This document shows, piece by piece, positions 45,372 to 57,865 of a stretch of 64,000 bases of DNA. The position numbers and the translations under genes are program-made. A model generated the notes under the pieces. It was not told the DNA's origin and ran no database searches. It was given only the letters and a program-made list of their open reading frames with translations. Within the stretch, counting starts at the first letter, position 1. The number at the start of each line of letters is the position of its first letter. Origin of the DNA: Pezicula radicicola (lineage: Eukaryota; Ascomycota; Leotiomycetes; Helotiales; Dermateaceae). The DNA lies in NCBI GenBank assembly GCA_003008705.1, contig PDUO01000017.1, positions 967,451 to 1,031,450 of the forward strand, in the 5' to 3' direction.

Positions 45372-47226
45372 TGCTATTTCCACACGAATCATCACAGTCG
45401 AGCCATCAGGAAGTACAGCATAAATTGGAAAGTCCTGACTCTCAGCTTCATGATGGGCACCCAGTACTAAAGTCCGGAAACTATTAGAACATTTTTGCCA
45501 AGACTCTATGGGCTGTTAGTTCATCGTAGTGTGTTTTAAGGCGCCCTCTTTGATTAAAAGCTTCGACAGGGAAATTGAACCGTGTACTCCTCTCCTTATG
45601 GTGACATGAGAATCACGTACGAGAATCCGTACCTCGCTAATTAGCGACTAAGCATAATCCCGAATAGTGTTCAAAGGGAAGCCTGGGAAGGTGATATGAG
45701 TTCATTTGATAATTTGAGAATATCTCCATGGTTCAGTGGTCTAGAGGTGTTTTGATGAGCTCCAAACTTTCAATACCTCGGCGATAGCTCATCCTCATAT
45801 ATCTGGACTAACTTCTTGCCTAAGGACTTGACTAAGTTCTTCCAGAGTTGAAGAAGTTGATGTAGCTTTTAAAGTAGAACCTTGGAAATCGCACTCCTGA
45901 ATAACACAAAACGGTGTGCTCTTGTGGAGTTCCCAACAGCGAAAGATACAGAAGAAACTAGTAAATTTCCATCATCGCATCCGGTCACTGCCTAAATGAA
46001 TAAAATGAAGATTCCAGGCAACTCAACGGCCTCTCAACAGTGATGCTGCCTGGAGAGAGCGCCTTATTCTCCGCATGAGTCAAGATGTCCACATAGCGTC
46101 TCTGATATGAGCGGCTGAAGAACGAACGAATAGGCTATAAGTGAGGCCATTGATGCTATTGCTGCCCAAGAACCCACAAGGGTCAGGCCGAGTACGCTTT
46201 CGTCGTCGTCGGTTGTGAGAGGCGCAAGGTCAGCCTCAAGCGTTGTTGGGGCCTGGCCTCGCTGGGGTGTCGTTCGTTCGCTTCTCAGCTGAAGAAGTCT
46301 CGGAAGTTTCTCTCTCTCTCTCAGGGGCTCAGGGCTCAGGCTGACAGCCTCACCCCAAAAGTGGAGCTGGCTCAGCGCACGAGCTAAACTTTCAGGCTGC
46401 CAGGCGACAGGCGAGCGGCGGGTCAAGCTAGGAGGGAGAGTTTAGGCGCCGGGCAGGGATTCCCTGCCCAATCACGATAAGGATGCTTCCCCGGAATCCC
46501 AACTTGAGCCAACTGAGCCATCTGAGCCATCTGCGCCAACTCTGTCAACGAGGGTGACTACTGGTGCTGCTTGGGCTGTCTCTCTTTGCAGACTTGCAGA
46601 ACTTGCACACGACTTGCGGCCGATGTCTGGTGCGCTGCAGCATGCTGGACAGCGAAGCTCGCATTCCTTGTTGACAACCCTAAGCAAACTACACACTCCA
46701 AACTACGAAATTCTGCTCATTTGTGACACATCGGATTCTGGCTACCACGGTATCAATTTCTTTATATGAATAGCATCCCCATTCCATTTCCAACCCTCTT
46801 CTCCCCCCCATCAAAAGGTAATACAACACGAACGGCAAGTCAAACCCACAAACCCCATCAGAGGTAGGTCTGCTGATCTCCCCATGCTGCTTACGATGAC
46901 CAGTTTGCCTAGTCATGGGCACCAGTGGCAGCCTTGTAGTCTCATTGAGCCTCATACCGTACTCGCAGCAAAAAATAAAAATAAAAAATTGGCAGAGAAC
47001 AATTCTGATCATTCACTTCCCTCCACATATAAACTTCTTTCGGAGCTGTTGCTAATCAGGCTGAGTTGTCGTTAGCAGTATTCCGATCTCCTACCACGCC
47101 TCCCGAGCACAAAGCTAGGAAATACCTTTACCCCCCCGCCTACAGGTGGCATTGCAACCTTCCACAAGCATCCGAACAACGGAGCATATCTCCCAACGCG
47201 CAAACAACTCCTCATCCCTCACAATC
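45372..47226. other. Intergenic region with a local GC-rich patch
   Basis: No firm gene. A 120-codon minus frame (46064-46426) has a hydrophobic segment but otherwise low-complexity content. Composition rises to clearly GC-rich between about 46180 and 46680, with short direct repeats of 'ctgagccat' near 46510-46530. The promoter of the AAA ATPase gene lies at the right end, with a purine/pyrimidine-skewed leader at about 47095-47220. Confidence 0.45.
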
Positions 47227-50200
47227 ATGGATACTCCAACTACCAATACCAGTGGGGAGGTCACCGAGCGGAGAGAAGAGGTAGCTCCAGTGGCCAGTGA
47301 AGGATCATCGAGCACACAGGTTGAGACGAATACAAGACAAACTCCCGAGATCACACAAAAGTCCAAGACGAAGAAGAAGTTGAAGACAAAAGAAAAGTTG
47401 AACAAGGCCGGCAAGTCGAAATCGAAGAAGGCGAAAGAGGTTGTCAGCAGCGACAGTGAGAGCTCTGACAGCTCAAGTGATTCCGACAGTGACGATAGCG
47501 AGACATCCTTGAGTGAGTCAGAGTCAGAATCTGAGACCGAGACCGAGAAGGAAAAAAGAAAGCGTAAGGCAAAGAAGAAGGCCAAGCAAAAGGCTAAGGA
47601 CAAGAAGAAGGCAAAGTCGAAGCGCAAGGGGAAAAAGGCGGTATGTATCCAGATATCTCGTTATGAATCACGTCTGCTAATCCTTCAAAGGTCTCTTCAG
47701 ACTCAGATTCAGACTCAGACTCCGACGCGGAATCTGTATCAGAGCCTGAGACGGAATCTGAAGTCCTGGAAGACGACGATCTCGATGCCAACGACCATGC
47801 CCAGCAAATGCAACTACTACAACTACAGATGCAGAACCAACAGCTTCAAGGTCTGGGACAGCCTGGCTTGCAGACAAACCATTGGAGCCTTCCTCCTCCC
47901 GGTGGCAGAGCCATTTCTGCTCGACAGCAAGCAGCGCGAAATGCTAGGCAACTTGCAGCTCTTGGCCTCGACCCTGTCAGCTTGAGGCAGAAAGCCAAGA
48001 AAGAGAAGCCCCGAAAGAAGAAGCGTGGCAGTAAACTTGAGTTCAAGAGAGTTGATCAGTTATGGGACAGCACTATCCACAACTACAAGCTCACGGATAC
48101 CAATGAAGACGATGAGAATTCAGAGTATGATCAGTATCTATTCAATGTCCGCCGCACATTCGATTGGGAGGGGAAGTACAAGGTAATTATTTTCTAATCA
48201 CTGGTTCCACTTTCTTGACTAACAATGCATAGGCTACTCTCGTTGATATCAAGAGTAAGCTGCTGAAAGAAGCTTTGAACGAAGTCATGGACGGTGTCAA
48301 AGGTGTAAGCTTGGTTGAAGAAACTCCGAATGTCGACCCTAACTTGATGTTCCTCTACCTCGAAGATCTTCGAAAGCTATTCAAGGAGTTGAAGAACAAG
48401 AAAGTCACTGTAAAGAAGGGCAAAAAGAAGGCGAAGAAGCGGAACGAGACGAAGAGAAATCACATCAAGGTGCTTCTGAAATATCTCGATAAGGACTATG
48501 CTTCTACCAAGAAGACACTGTATCCAATGCTAGAGTCCGGTCTTATCACATTTGACCTCCTCTGGGCACTGTACAAGCCGAACACCCTCGCGTTCACCAC
48601 CACCTATGGCTCTCTGGAAGAACCTCGTGCCTTCAAGATTGAATTAGCTGAGAAGGAGTTTAGCTTCATGAAAGGAGAGTGGTATAATATTGAGGGTAGA
48701 TACCTAGAATACGACGGCAAGTCTTGGGGCATGGGTAAGTCATTCCCTGTTTTTTTATTTTTTTGGGAAGTTGACGCAAATCTGACAATTCAGGCACCAT
48801 GGACTGTGATGTACCGGCTTTCAAGGGCGCAAGAAAGATTACGAGTCTTAATTGCTACCCATTGCAATACCACAAAAACGAAGCAAAGCTTCGTGCTGAT
48901 CTGATTGAAAGAGGCAAGAAGTTCGTCTCCCTACAAGGTGTCAACTACAAGAGCCACGAGGGAATGGCATACTACAAGAAGCGCAAGCAGATCATCAAGG
49001 TCAATATCAATGGTAGAATCATGGTCGACCCGGCTATCCATCGTCGAATCTTACCCAACTACAATGTTAGCACGGTCAAGCCAAAGGATCCTGATCTTCT
49101 GGATTCTGATGATGATGACTCTGAGGATGGCTGCGGTTGTGGTGATAGGTATATATGTCCGTCTCCCTCATTTTCTCTTTCTTCTAACTCCCCATTTAGT
49201 TCAGACGATGAGCATCAAGACCGCGGATTTGAGGCAAAGAAAGAGGATGACGATGAGCCCAAGATGAAACTCAAGGTCGTCCTTGATGACAAGAAAGAGC
49301 CTCACATCGTCGAGGTTCCAGTCGATGCCGATGGTCAAGAGATCGTAGCCGAGAAGCTTGAGGAAGTCCCAAGCAAGATTGTAGCCAAAGACAGTCAGGC
49401 TGTAGTGCAAGAGGAGGATAAGAAGGTGTTACCAACGTTCAAGGACGAGGAGTACCTCATCGCCTCTCCTGTGGTGCTTGGCTTTGCTTTTGCTGAAAAG
49501 TTATGGCTTGAGTTCACTGTTTCTGGTGTCAAGGATATCACGTGGAACGAAGGCGCCTATGATTCCCTGGTACTTGAAGACAACACCAAGGATATTGTTA
49601 AAGCCCTGGTTGAGTCACACAAATACCATCCAGCCGAAAGCATCGACGATGTAATCCAAGGCAAAGGAAAAGGACTTGTCGCCGTTCTTCACGGTCCACC
49701 CGGAACAGGAAAGACTCTTACTGCCGAGGGAATTTCGGAGTTGCTCAAATGTCCTCTGTATATGGTGTCTGCTGGCGAGCTTGGTACCGATCCACGGACG
49801 CTTGAGGCTGAGCTCCAAAAGATACTCGACATCGCTCATGCTTGGGGTGCTGTACTCCTTCTAGATGAGGCCGATGTGTTCTTGGAGAAGAGAACAATTC
49901 AAGACATTCATCGCAATGCTCTTGTCTCAATATTCCTGAGGTTGCTAGAGTACTTCCAGGGCATTTTGTTCTTGACGACTAATCGCGTGGAGGTAAATAT
50001 ATTCCTGGCACCTCATACTTTATCCGCATATCTAACAATCTCTGTGCCAAATAGACTTTCGATGACGCATTCCAGAGCAGAATTCATGTGGCACTACGCG
50101 TAAGAATCCTCTCACAAAGAAAGTCTTATCAACCTAGAAGCTAACCTTCATGCAGTATGGTGCTCTGTCCACCAAGGCCAAGAAGTCCGTATTCAAGCTC

Positions 50201-50458
50201 TTCATCGAGCGAGTTCGTGTCCTGGAGAACGTTCCTACGATGCCTTTCACCGAATCCGACTTTGATACGTTAGCGAGAAATGATCTAAACGGGAGACAGA
50301 TCAAGAATACCATCAGAACCGCACAGGCTCTGGCGGTCAACAAGAAGGAGCCGTTGAGCATGGAGCACATCAAGCGAGTGTTGGATGTCTCTAATGCATT
50401 CGACAGGGACTTGAAGGGAGGACCCGGATTTGAAGATGCCATGAGAGGTTACTTCTAA
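47227..50458 (+). CDS. AAA-type ATPase with long charged N-terminal region (967 aa, 7 exons)
   Basis: Exons are 47227-47640, 47691-48182, 48233-48734, 48794-49148, 49200-49992, 50055-50099 and 50156-50458 (2904 bases). Intron 4 (51 bp) is in frame and stop-free, so it could be misread as coding; its gtatat donor, tctaac branch and ttag acceptor mark it as an intron. Residues 50-150 alternate Lys-rich and Ser/Asp/Glu-rich runs; a second acidic block follows. A Gln-rich stretch (about 175-195) precedes a folded region (about 240-560), a fungal domain found next to this type of AAA module. The AAA core has Walker A GPPGTGKT (753-760), Walker B LLLDEADVF (about 807-815), sensor TTN, and an arginine-finger region FQSRIH. 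It belongs to the large, poorly characterised fungal AAA group (related by layout to BCS1/spastin-like ATPases). Substrate unknown; a disaggregase or remodeller role is inferred. Confidence 0.9.
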
Positions 50459-51159
50459 GGAGTGCATATTCGACTTTTGTGTTTTTGCAAAGGGTTTTCA
50501 TTGGTATGATACATAGGGTTGTTTTGGCATCATATTGAGGGAAATGGAAATGCGAAATTGGTTGCGAGCATGGGAAGCGAGATACTTTGTTGTAATTAAC
50601 CGTCTTTACGGTTATGGTAGCAGACCCGGATGACAGAACAATGGGAATATGTTTCACTTTTGCATGGCTTTCTCCTGTAAGGGGGTTAACGGATAGATGG
50701 GAGATCGTGAGGTGGCTTGATATACGAGTATCACGTGTCAAAGCCAACCTTACGAGTTGGACTTCTCCGCACAAGTCACTACACTACCCTTACATCAATG
50801 TTATGTTTACCCCACAAACTCCTCATTTTTAGAGTCTTGGTAGTCGTTCTTGCCTACATAAACCTCAGCCGTTCGCAGAAAGTACGAAAAAGCTCACTTA
50901 CTACTTCATACTACATCCATAGATTCCATCAACTCTCCACTCCACTCCACTCCACTATAATAATCAGCTGATCCTTCGCAAGTACACGATAATAATGCAA
51001 ACAAACAATGCTTGCCTTTTCTAGGACTAGCGCTTGAGCCGGCCGCCCGAAGCTCGGCACTCCCAGCTCCTCCGCAGACTTTTTGACGACAACTCACTCT
51101 GCCCTTCTTCTTCATCCATCCCAACACTTCTCTCCGAACTCATCAACTCATCAATCATC
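50459..51159. other. Intergenic region and MDH promoter
   Basis: Holds the 3' end of the AAA gene and the promoter and leader of malate dehydrogenase. A 'ccactccactccactcc' micro-repeat lies near 50937-50955. The leader upstream of 51160 is pyrimidine-rich (about 51095-51155). Confidence 0.5.
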
Positions 51160-52445
51160 ATGTTCGCTGCTTCAAGAATCCTTGGTACCGCCCAGCGACG
51201 GGCTTTCTCTGCCTCCGCAAGAGATGTAAGGAACAATCCGAATCTTCTCCGACTTCGAGCCTCATGAGAGCTTCGAAACTTCCATCCAAGCTTTGAGCTC
51301 CATGATCCATCATCATGCCCAAGCTACAAGCATCTTGTTTGACTCAATCGCTAACCCTCATGGAAATAGTTGTCAAAGGTCACAGTTCTGGGCGCTGCTG
51401 GTGGAATTGGACAGCCATTGTCCCTTCTCCTAAAGCTCAACCCAAGAGTTTCTGACCTCGCCCTCTACGATATTCGGGGAGGCCCAGGTAAGTCTTCTTC
51501 CTCCTTCCAACCACCATTACTATGCGCGTCACTAATCTAGATGATCGCAGGTGTCGCCGCTGATATCTCCCACATCAACACTGCCTCCAAGGTCACTGGC
51601 TACGACCCCACTCCCACCGGCCTCGCTGCCGCCCTCAAGGGCGCAGAGGTTGTCCTCATCCCAGCCGGTGTTCCCCGTAAGCCAGGAATGACCCGCGACG
51701 ACCTGTTCAACACCAATGCCTCCATCGTTCGCGATCTTGCAAAGGCTGCCGCCGAGTCTGCCCCAGACGCAAACATCCTCGTTATCTCCAACCCAGTCAA
51801 CTCCACCGTCCCAATCGTCGCTGAGATCTTCAAGGCAAAGGGAGTCTACAACCCAAAGAGACTGTTCGGTGTTACCACCCTCGATGTTGTCCGTGCTTCA
51901 AGATTTGTCTCTGAGATCAAGAAGACCGACCCAGCTGAGGAGAACATCACCGTTGTTGGAGGTCACTCCGGTGTCACCATCGTTCCTCTCTTCTCCCAGT
52001 CATCTCACCCAGATCTTGTCGGCAAGGCTGATCTCCTCAAGCGTGTCCAATTCGGTGGTGATGAGGTTGTCCAGGCTAAGGATGGAGCTGGATCTGCTAC
52101 CTTGTCCATGGCTATGGCTGGTGCACGATTCGCTGAGTCTTTGCTGAAGGCCAAGACTGAGAAGGGTGTTATTGAGCCAACATTCGTTGACTCCCCATTG
52201 TACAAGGACCAGGGTATCGAGTTCTTCGCATCCAAGGTTGAGTTGGGACCAAATGGTGTTGAGAAGATTCACGAGGTTGGTAAGGTTGATCCTAAGGAGC
52301 AGGAGTTGTTGGATGCTTGCTTGGCGGACTTGAAGAAGGTATGCCCCCTATTTCCCAATTCTGTTAATGAAAGCCCTTACTGACATCTGCTACTCAGAAC
52401 ATCGACAAGGGAGTTGCATTTGTCGCCTCCAACCCAGGAAAATAA
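51160..52445 (+). CDS. MDH1: Malate dehydrogenase, mitochondrial (339 aa, 4 exons)
   Basis: Catalyses the NAD-dependent interconversion of malate and oxaloacetate in the TCA cycle. Exons are 51160-51225, 51370-51487, 51551-52338 and 52398-52445 (1020 bases). The first exon is a classic mitochondrial presequence ([20 protein letters not shown], rich in Arg, Ser, Ala and without acids). The mature protein begins near [16 protein letters not shown], which contains the nucleotide-binding glycine motif (30-36). The substrate-loop arginines lie in [19 protein letters not shown] precedes the catalytic His in VVGGHSGVT. The end is [10 protein letters not shown]. The length agrees with the family. An ATG at 51541, ten bases before the true acceptor, lies inside the intron. 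Codon bias is strong. Confidence 0.97.
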
Positions 52446-54518
52446 ACGTAACGCATCTAATGAAGACTTTGCGTAACGTTTGAAATTTCATGTATACAAG
52501 GAATGTTGGATGCAGCGGTAGATTCATGACTCAAGAACATGGGATACGGATCGGGGGCGCTTCATCTCTTTTAAATTAACCCATCGGTCTTCCTCAGATT
52601 AGTTTGATAGATCTCGATATGTATCAAAACCACGTTCAACGTTAATTCTATGTTCTATCTGACCACCTTGATATCGTTTCCTCATCGCAAGGAGCAGTAA
52701 ACCTTGTTTCCAAAGAATTTCGTTTAAAGTGTTTGGATTAGGTAAAATATATTCGTTGGCATGACAGCGAGGCAGTCAAGGTTGATTTGCCAAGAGCTTT
52801 GTATCTCTACCTTCCTCCTGATTCCCTCTGCACCTAGCAGACACCCTACTAGCATGCATTAATAAGGCAATGAAATTCTCTCAAATGCTCTAAACAAGAC
52901 AAGGCAGAGGGAATCGGAAATACAACCACGGAGTGTCCGAGGTTCATACTTTAGAAGAGAGGACTTTACTAACCTAAGTACTTCGTATCCGAATTAAAAA
53001 CTAGAATAACAACTCCTCGTGTAATACTAATAATGTTCTAGCTAACAAATTTAGTGAGTTTGCTGTAAATGTATATCCTTGGGTAAGTTCCTAGTTGTTC
53101 TATGTCTTTTAGTTTTTCTTTGGATGTTGTAAGTAATGTTTGGTTATTAGTTGTATAGTAAGGGGGTAATGGGAGGGAGGGGATCTACTTGTATGTGTAC
53201 TTTTGATTTTAGCTTTGTTTTGTTCTGGGTGCAGGAGTTGGGTTTAGGGGTTTGGTGTTTTGTTTTATAAGGGAGGGAATTAGGAATTATTAACTAGTTA
53301 GTAGAGAGGTAGATATAAGTAATGAGACGTTAATTATAAGGATTGTATTCTATGTATTGCCTATATTCTATATAGAATTAAGGGCTTAAGATATAAGTTA
53401 ATAGTTTAGTAAGACTGGAGGATATACCTCTTTTGTATATATAGTAACCCTCTAATAGATTAATTTATGTAGAGGACATTAAGAAAGCTAAGACAAAGGG
53501 TAAGTTTTCTGCACTTATATAATACTTAAACAAGTATTAGAACGCTTTTATAAGGGCCCTAGATAAGGTATGAATTACTTTAGTAGAGATATTTAGTAAG
53601 TTAGAGGGTCTCCAGAAGTAGGGATAGGTATTTGCAGATTTTATTACCTAAGGTATTAGCTGAGATCTTAAAACCTTATGTTATAGGTTTAGGGGAATTA
53701 GGTGACCTAGCGTAAGGACACTGTGGCCTATTTTGTGTATTTATACAGCTCCGAGTACCTGAATTTAGAAGACAAGCTTTGATTTCTACAATAGAGAGTA
53801 AATAAGGGAACTTAGACAATAATTACAGAGCTATACAAAGGCTCTTAGGAGTCTTAATCTACGGGTCAAGGAGTAGATACAGAATAAAGCTGGCTGAATA
53901 TTTATAAGAAATTGCTTACAGGGTGCTTACAGCAAGGGCTATAGATAGTGATAGGGAAAGGTGTACTATAGAGAAAGTTGACGAGAACATTTACAATAAG
54001 GGCATAGGGTATATATTTTTACCTGTAGACTACTAAAGATATTTATATTAATTATCTTTAATACTTTAGTTAGGACTTTTCTAGGGTTTTAACTATCCTT
54101 TGCTCCGACTTTCTGTAGGTGGTTAATGCTTTCGAAGAACACCTTGTTTTCTGCCTAGCAAATTTGTACTAGTTAGTTCTGTAGGGAATTTTACCTGAAT
54201 AAAACCAGTTATTTAAGTTAGGTACTTACAGTAAGTCAACTTAGCTAGTTCTGGTGGTTTCTTAATATAAATGCATTCTGTAAAAGTATTTACCACGTGC
54301 AGAAAGACGTAGCGGAGGATAGGGTGTGATATCCCAATAGATAGAATGTTTAGCATAACCAGATTAAATCCATTCTGTAACGTGCTTGCTTTCTGTATTC
54401 TGTGGCCCAATAGAAGAAGTAAGTGCAGAAAATGAACATATAGCTTCAGGCAGAGGTGATCAATTTGTAAGCTATGTGTTATCTAGTGAAAAGCTCCTTG
54501 CCACAAGGTCTGAAAACC
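52446..54518. other. Degraded AT-rich region
   Basis: From about 53000 to 54400 the DNA is AT-rich with no frame of interest, consistent with a decayed repeat. Short 'ttctgtaa' phrases near 54270-54400 recall the repeat family at 35.7-36.1 kb. No gene is supported. Confidence 0.5.
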
Positions 54519-56598
54519 TCAACTACGACCCATCGAATTTGATCCATATGATCCAGAACCCAAACCCAAGTTTACCGGTTGAGATGCATTACGGGCATGA
54601 GAAGGCATGAGGTTCTGAGATGCCGAACGGTACATGGCTTCCCTCTTTAGGTATTTTCCAAAATCGCCTTCATACTCATTCCGGTGCTTATCGATATATC
54701 CTGCTTGGCATTCTTCTGTGATCAAGTACTTGTCTGGTACACTGAAGTAGGCCTTGTGTACTCTCTCAATCCTATTGAACATCTGTACGCTGTCGTAAAT
54801 TTTCTGGTACAGATGTGTCTCAGGAACATGACCAAGATCTTGTGGCAACCAGAACCCAAATGCGTGGCTGCTTTTCTTGGCTAACTCATTAGCGTTACAA
54901 GTAAACTCGATGTCCTTGGGCACATGCCACGTGTGATAATCATTCAGGGCTTCTTGATTGACGCGGCCGAGATACTGGGAAGCCGCAATTGTATCAAACA
55001 ATTTGTCTACCTCGGAACAACCGCGAACGATCATAGTAGCGAGCCAGCGGACATAACCCAATGTGGCCTCGAGGTTCCATAGAGGTACTGGATACTTTTC
55101 ATAAGACCCAAGTGCGAATTTCTCTTCCTCTACTAGGGCTTCGAAGGTCTGAAGAAGTGAAACAACTGATGAGATATTATCGGAAGTCGCAGGGTGGGAG
55201 TATGGCTTTCTAAGATTATTAACACTAACAAAGCCCCGTTGTTCCAGCATGATGAAGACATCAAATAGCGCCGACTGCGTTCGAGCTCGGTAATAAAGCA
55301 TTTGAAGGACTTCTGAAATGTCATCGTCAGTTCTAAAGGGGTAAATGTCGAAGATCCCAGTGTCGGAATAAACATGACTTTTTAGCCCACCACACTTTTC
55401 AGACTCCTCCATAATAAGCTCAAGTGCTGCACGCTTGGCTTCAGGTGAAGGTTGAGGAATGTTGTTTCCTTGCTTAATAGCAGAAAATGTCTCGAGAAGT
55501 TCTGGGTTTAAGGTTGGGAATTCTTTACGGCGTCTGCGAGAAGTCGTTTGAGGGTTGTACTTGAGGTCGATCTTATCGCGAAACACCATATTCTGGACAG
55601 CCGAATTTATGGATATACTGTCCGAAATGAAGGACTGAGGATTCTGAAATTCGCCAGGGTCGAGCTCCGAAAATCCAGTGTGGATGTTGTCCCTGATAAA
55701 TCTCTCGTGATCCTTGATGGTTAATGGTAGGCGTCCTTCTGGCTGTTTAACGCCAGGAATAGACAGTTTGGCAAAGGACTGAACCCAGGCTATCTCATAC
55801 CGACTGCCACGCAATCGGTTACTGATTGAACGGTCACTTGAGTATGATAGTTCGTTTGCTGCGCAAGCTGCAGAAACCCAACGGTCCTTCTGATTGAGGG
55901 CCTTGATGATATCAACAAACTCTCCGCTGTAACACGCTCCGCTTATGGCATTAACCTGCACTCCATCGGCAAAGGAGTCAAGAAGTCCGCAGAACGCATG
56001 GATGTTAAGGTACTTTTCTCCAAGTATTATCCCTTTCTTCTCTTGGCCGTGACCTTCCAGAACAATATTGACCACGTCGCCTGGCTTGGCTTTCTGAACC
56101 GTAACCTTAACCCATTCATTAACCCTCTTGAGTAAATTGCGAGGTTCTACAAATTCGAAGAATGGGTCCCGCTTTGCGACTTCAAAGTGGGACAAGGTGA
56201 ACATGGGTTTCTGATCTGGGCCAGTCATCCCAAATTTAATGTCTTTGTATCCCCGCTTGTCAAGTCTTTCCATGTGCTTGTCTAACGGAAAGGAACTCAG
56301 AAAGGTGCCAGCGACCTTTTGAAGATGAAATGCGGAGACAAATCCCATGAAGTCGTAAAAGATGAATCCATCCTTATCTGCATCTGTAGCTCCACAGACT
56401 ACAAGATGGTATGAAGTCCCCCCCGAAACTGACGCAGGCGGCCGCATTGGGGCTGGCACACCTCCTAAATTCTCTCGAACTGTCTCGGCACGAGCTCTGT
56501 TGCGACCTGTAAGTAGCGTTAGCATCACCCTAGAAGACACATCAGAGATACAGACCGGAGAGTGCGCGGTTAAGGCCGGAAGGCTCTGTTGCATCCAT
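54519..56598 (-). CDS. Putative clan-CD (caspase/legumain-fold) cysteine peptidase-like protein (676 aa, 2 exons)
   Basis: Exon 1 is 56598-56556 and exon 2 is 56506-54519. The 49-base intron has a gctaac branch and tacag acceptor. Splicing gives a hydrophilic start MDATEPSGLNRALSG. An unspliced reading from an ATG at 56594 (691 aa) is also open but gives an unlikely start. The first 330 residues look folded. They include a beta strand YHLVVCGATDADKDGF, then NIVLEGHGQEKKG with His167, and VNAISGACYSGEF with Cys206. The hydrophobic strand-His-Gly and strand-Ala-Cys pair, about 39 residues apart, is the hallmark of clan-CD peptidases (C13, C14 and relatives). The rest (about 330-640) is helical with no recognised domain, and the tail is Ser/Asn/Gly-rich. 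The match is by motif, not by whole-family alignment. Substrate and activation are unknown. Confidence 0.7.
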
Positions 56599-57661
56599 CT
56601 TGTCTAAGAAAGATGTTATTATGGATGCGATGTGACGAGATGACTGTGGGTTGAGAACGTTGTGGTTTTAATATGTTAAGGGAATGGAGGTGGGGTTTAA
56701 ATACCTTTTCTGGGATGGTTGCCTAGAGGTCAGTCCAAAGGTAAATGGAAGAGGAAAAGTTGAGCACAAGTCTAACTTTGAGGGGGAAAGATGAGATCGT
56801 TGCGTCGAAAGCTAGGTACTGAAAGAACTGGATGCAAATCGATTGAGAGGAGAAAGAGGAGAGGTATAATAGCTTCGAATAGTGACCGAATCGAAGGTGA
56901 GAAGTATTGTGAGATAGAGGAAAGGTTGTAACTATTGCCTCAACGCGCAGTTGGGATGAATCGAACAACGAGACCACGAATCGCCTTGCTCGTGGCTCGG
57001 AAAATACAGTATTCTGACAATTACAATTACAAGAAGGAGAAGAAAAGAAGAAGAGAATAAGAAGAAGAAGAAAGTACAAGCCCGGGTACGATCTCCACTA
57101 AAAGAACCGGAAATTGATTAAGGGAAGTAGCAAGTGCGCGAATACTATCTACGATTTTCCGGAGAAAATATTTTCCATTCCCGTAATCACGTGGCTAAAC
57201 CAACTCCACAGTACCTACTCGTTATCTCATAAATGGGGGCAAGGCTTCGCCTTACCGGATACCTTCGAGTCAAACAGGACAAACATGGTCATATACTTTC
57301 TGTATAGACTAAAAAACTATAAAAAAAAATCTTCGGCTCTAGAATTTCTCTATAAAACACTACCACGACTACTAATCACTACTACTACTACTACTACTAC
57401 TATTACTACTACTACTACTATTACTACTATTACTATACTACTACTACTACTATTACTAAGGTAAGTTATCTCTATTATATACTCTTTATACTTATTTTAT
57501 TTTAAATATCTAATAATATTAATATTACTATTACTTCTCTTATATACTTATATATAGAGATTAGATAATATCTTAGAAAGGAGATATTAATAAACTTTAA
57601 AAAAATTAAAAAATTTATAATAGTAAGTTAAATAAGTTAGTTTTAAAGAGATTTATTATTA
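56599..57661. other. Promoter region and border of the AT-rich block
   Basis: Upstream region of the clan-CD-like gene, with a GA-rich strip near 57030-57075 (minus-strand pyrimidine tract). From about 57310 rightward, composition shifts sharply to AT. A trinucleotide microsatellite occupies 57378-57460. Confidence 0.5.
57378..57460. repeat. (ACT/TAC)n microsatellite
   Basis: Roughly 26 triplets of act, interrupted by tatt and tata, sit at the boundary between normal and extremely AT-rich sequence. Confidence 0.95.
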
Positions 57662-57865
57662 AGTTATAAATATTTAATAAAGCTAAGTTTAATCCTTATA
57701 TATTCTAATAATCTATTCTAAATATAAACTAAATAAAGCTAAAGGTAGAAGAGTATAATATCTCTTCTTCTTTAAGAAAACCTTTAGTTTATTAGTTAAT
57801 TAAATACCCTTTACTAGACTCTATATACTTCTACTTATATACTTAGAAAGATTTATAATTTAATA
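57662..57865 (+). repeat. 5' LTR of the copia element
   Basis: Approximate borders. Shares with the right-hand copy the blocks 'agttataaatattta', 'ttctaaatataaact', 'agagtataatatctcttct' and 'aaaacctttagtttattagtta'. Differences are almost all C/T or G/A changes. Confidence 0.8.

Noticed and set aside
45728..45800. tRNA-like phrase 'ggttcagtggtctagaggt'
   Set aside because: Resembles a tRNA D-arm, but no B-box or acceptor-stem pairing follows at the right distance.
46064..46426. 120-codon minus frame with a membrane-like segment
   Set aside because: Lies in the GC-rich patch where long open frames are expected by chance; no family or splice support.
51541..51550. ATG at 51541 as the start of malate dehydrogenase
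   Set aside because: It lies in the intron; the upstream exons supply the presequence and the glycine-rich NAD-binding motif required by the enzyme.
56506..56594. Unspliced start of the clan-CD-like gene at ATG 56594
   Set aside because: Open, but gives an implausible N-terminus; the ATG at 56598 with a 49-base intron and good branch site fits better. Both lead to the same protein from the exon 2 border on.
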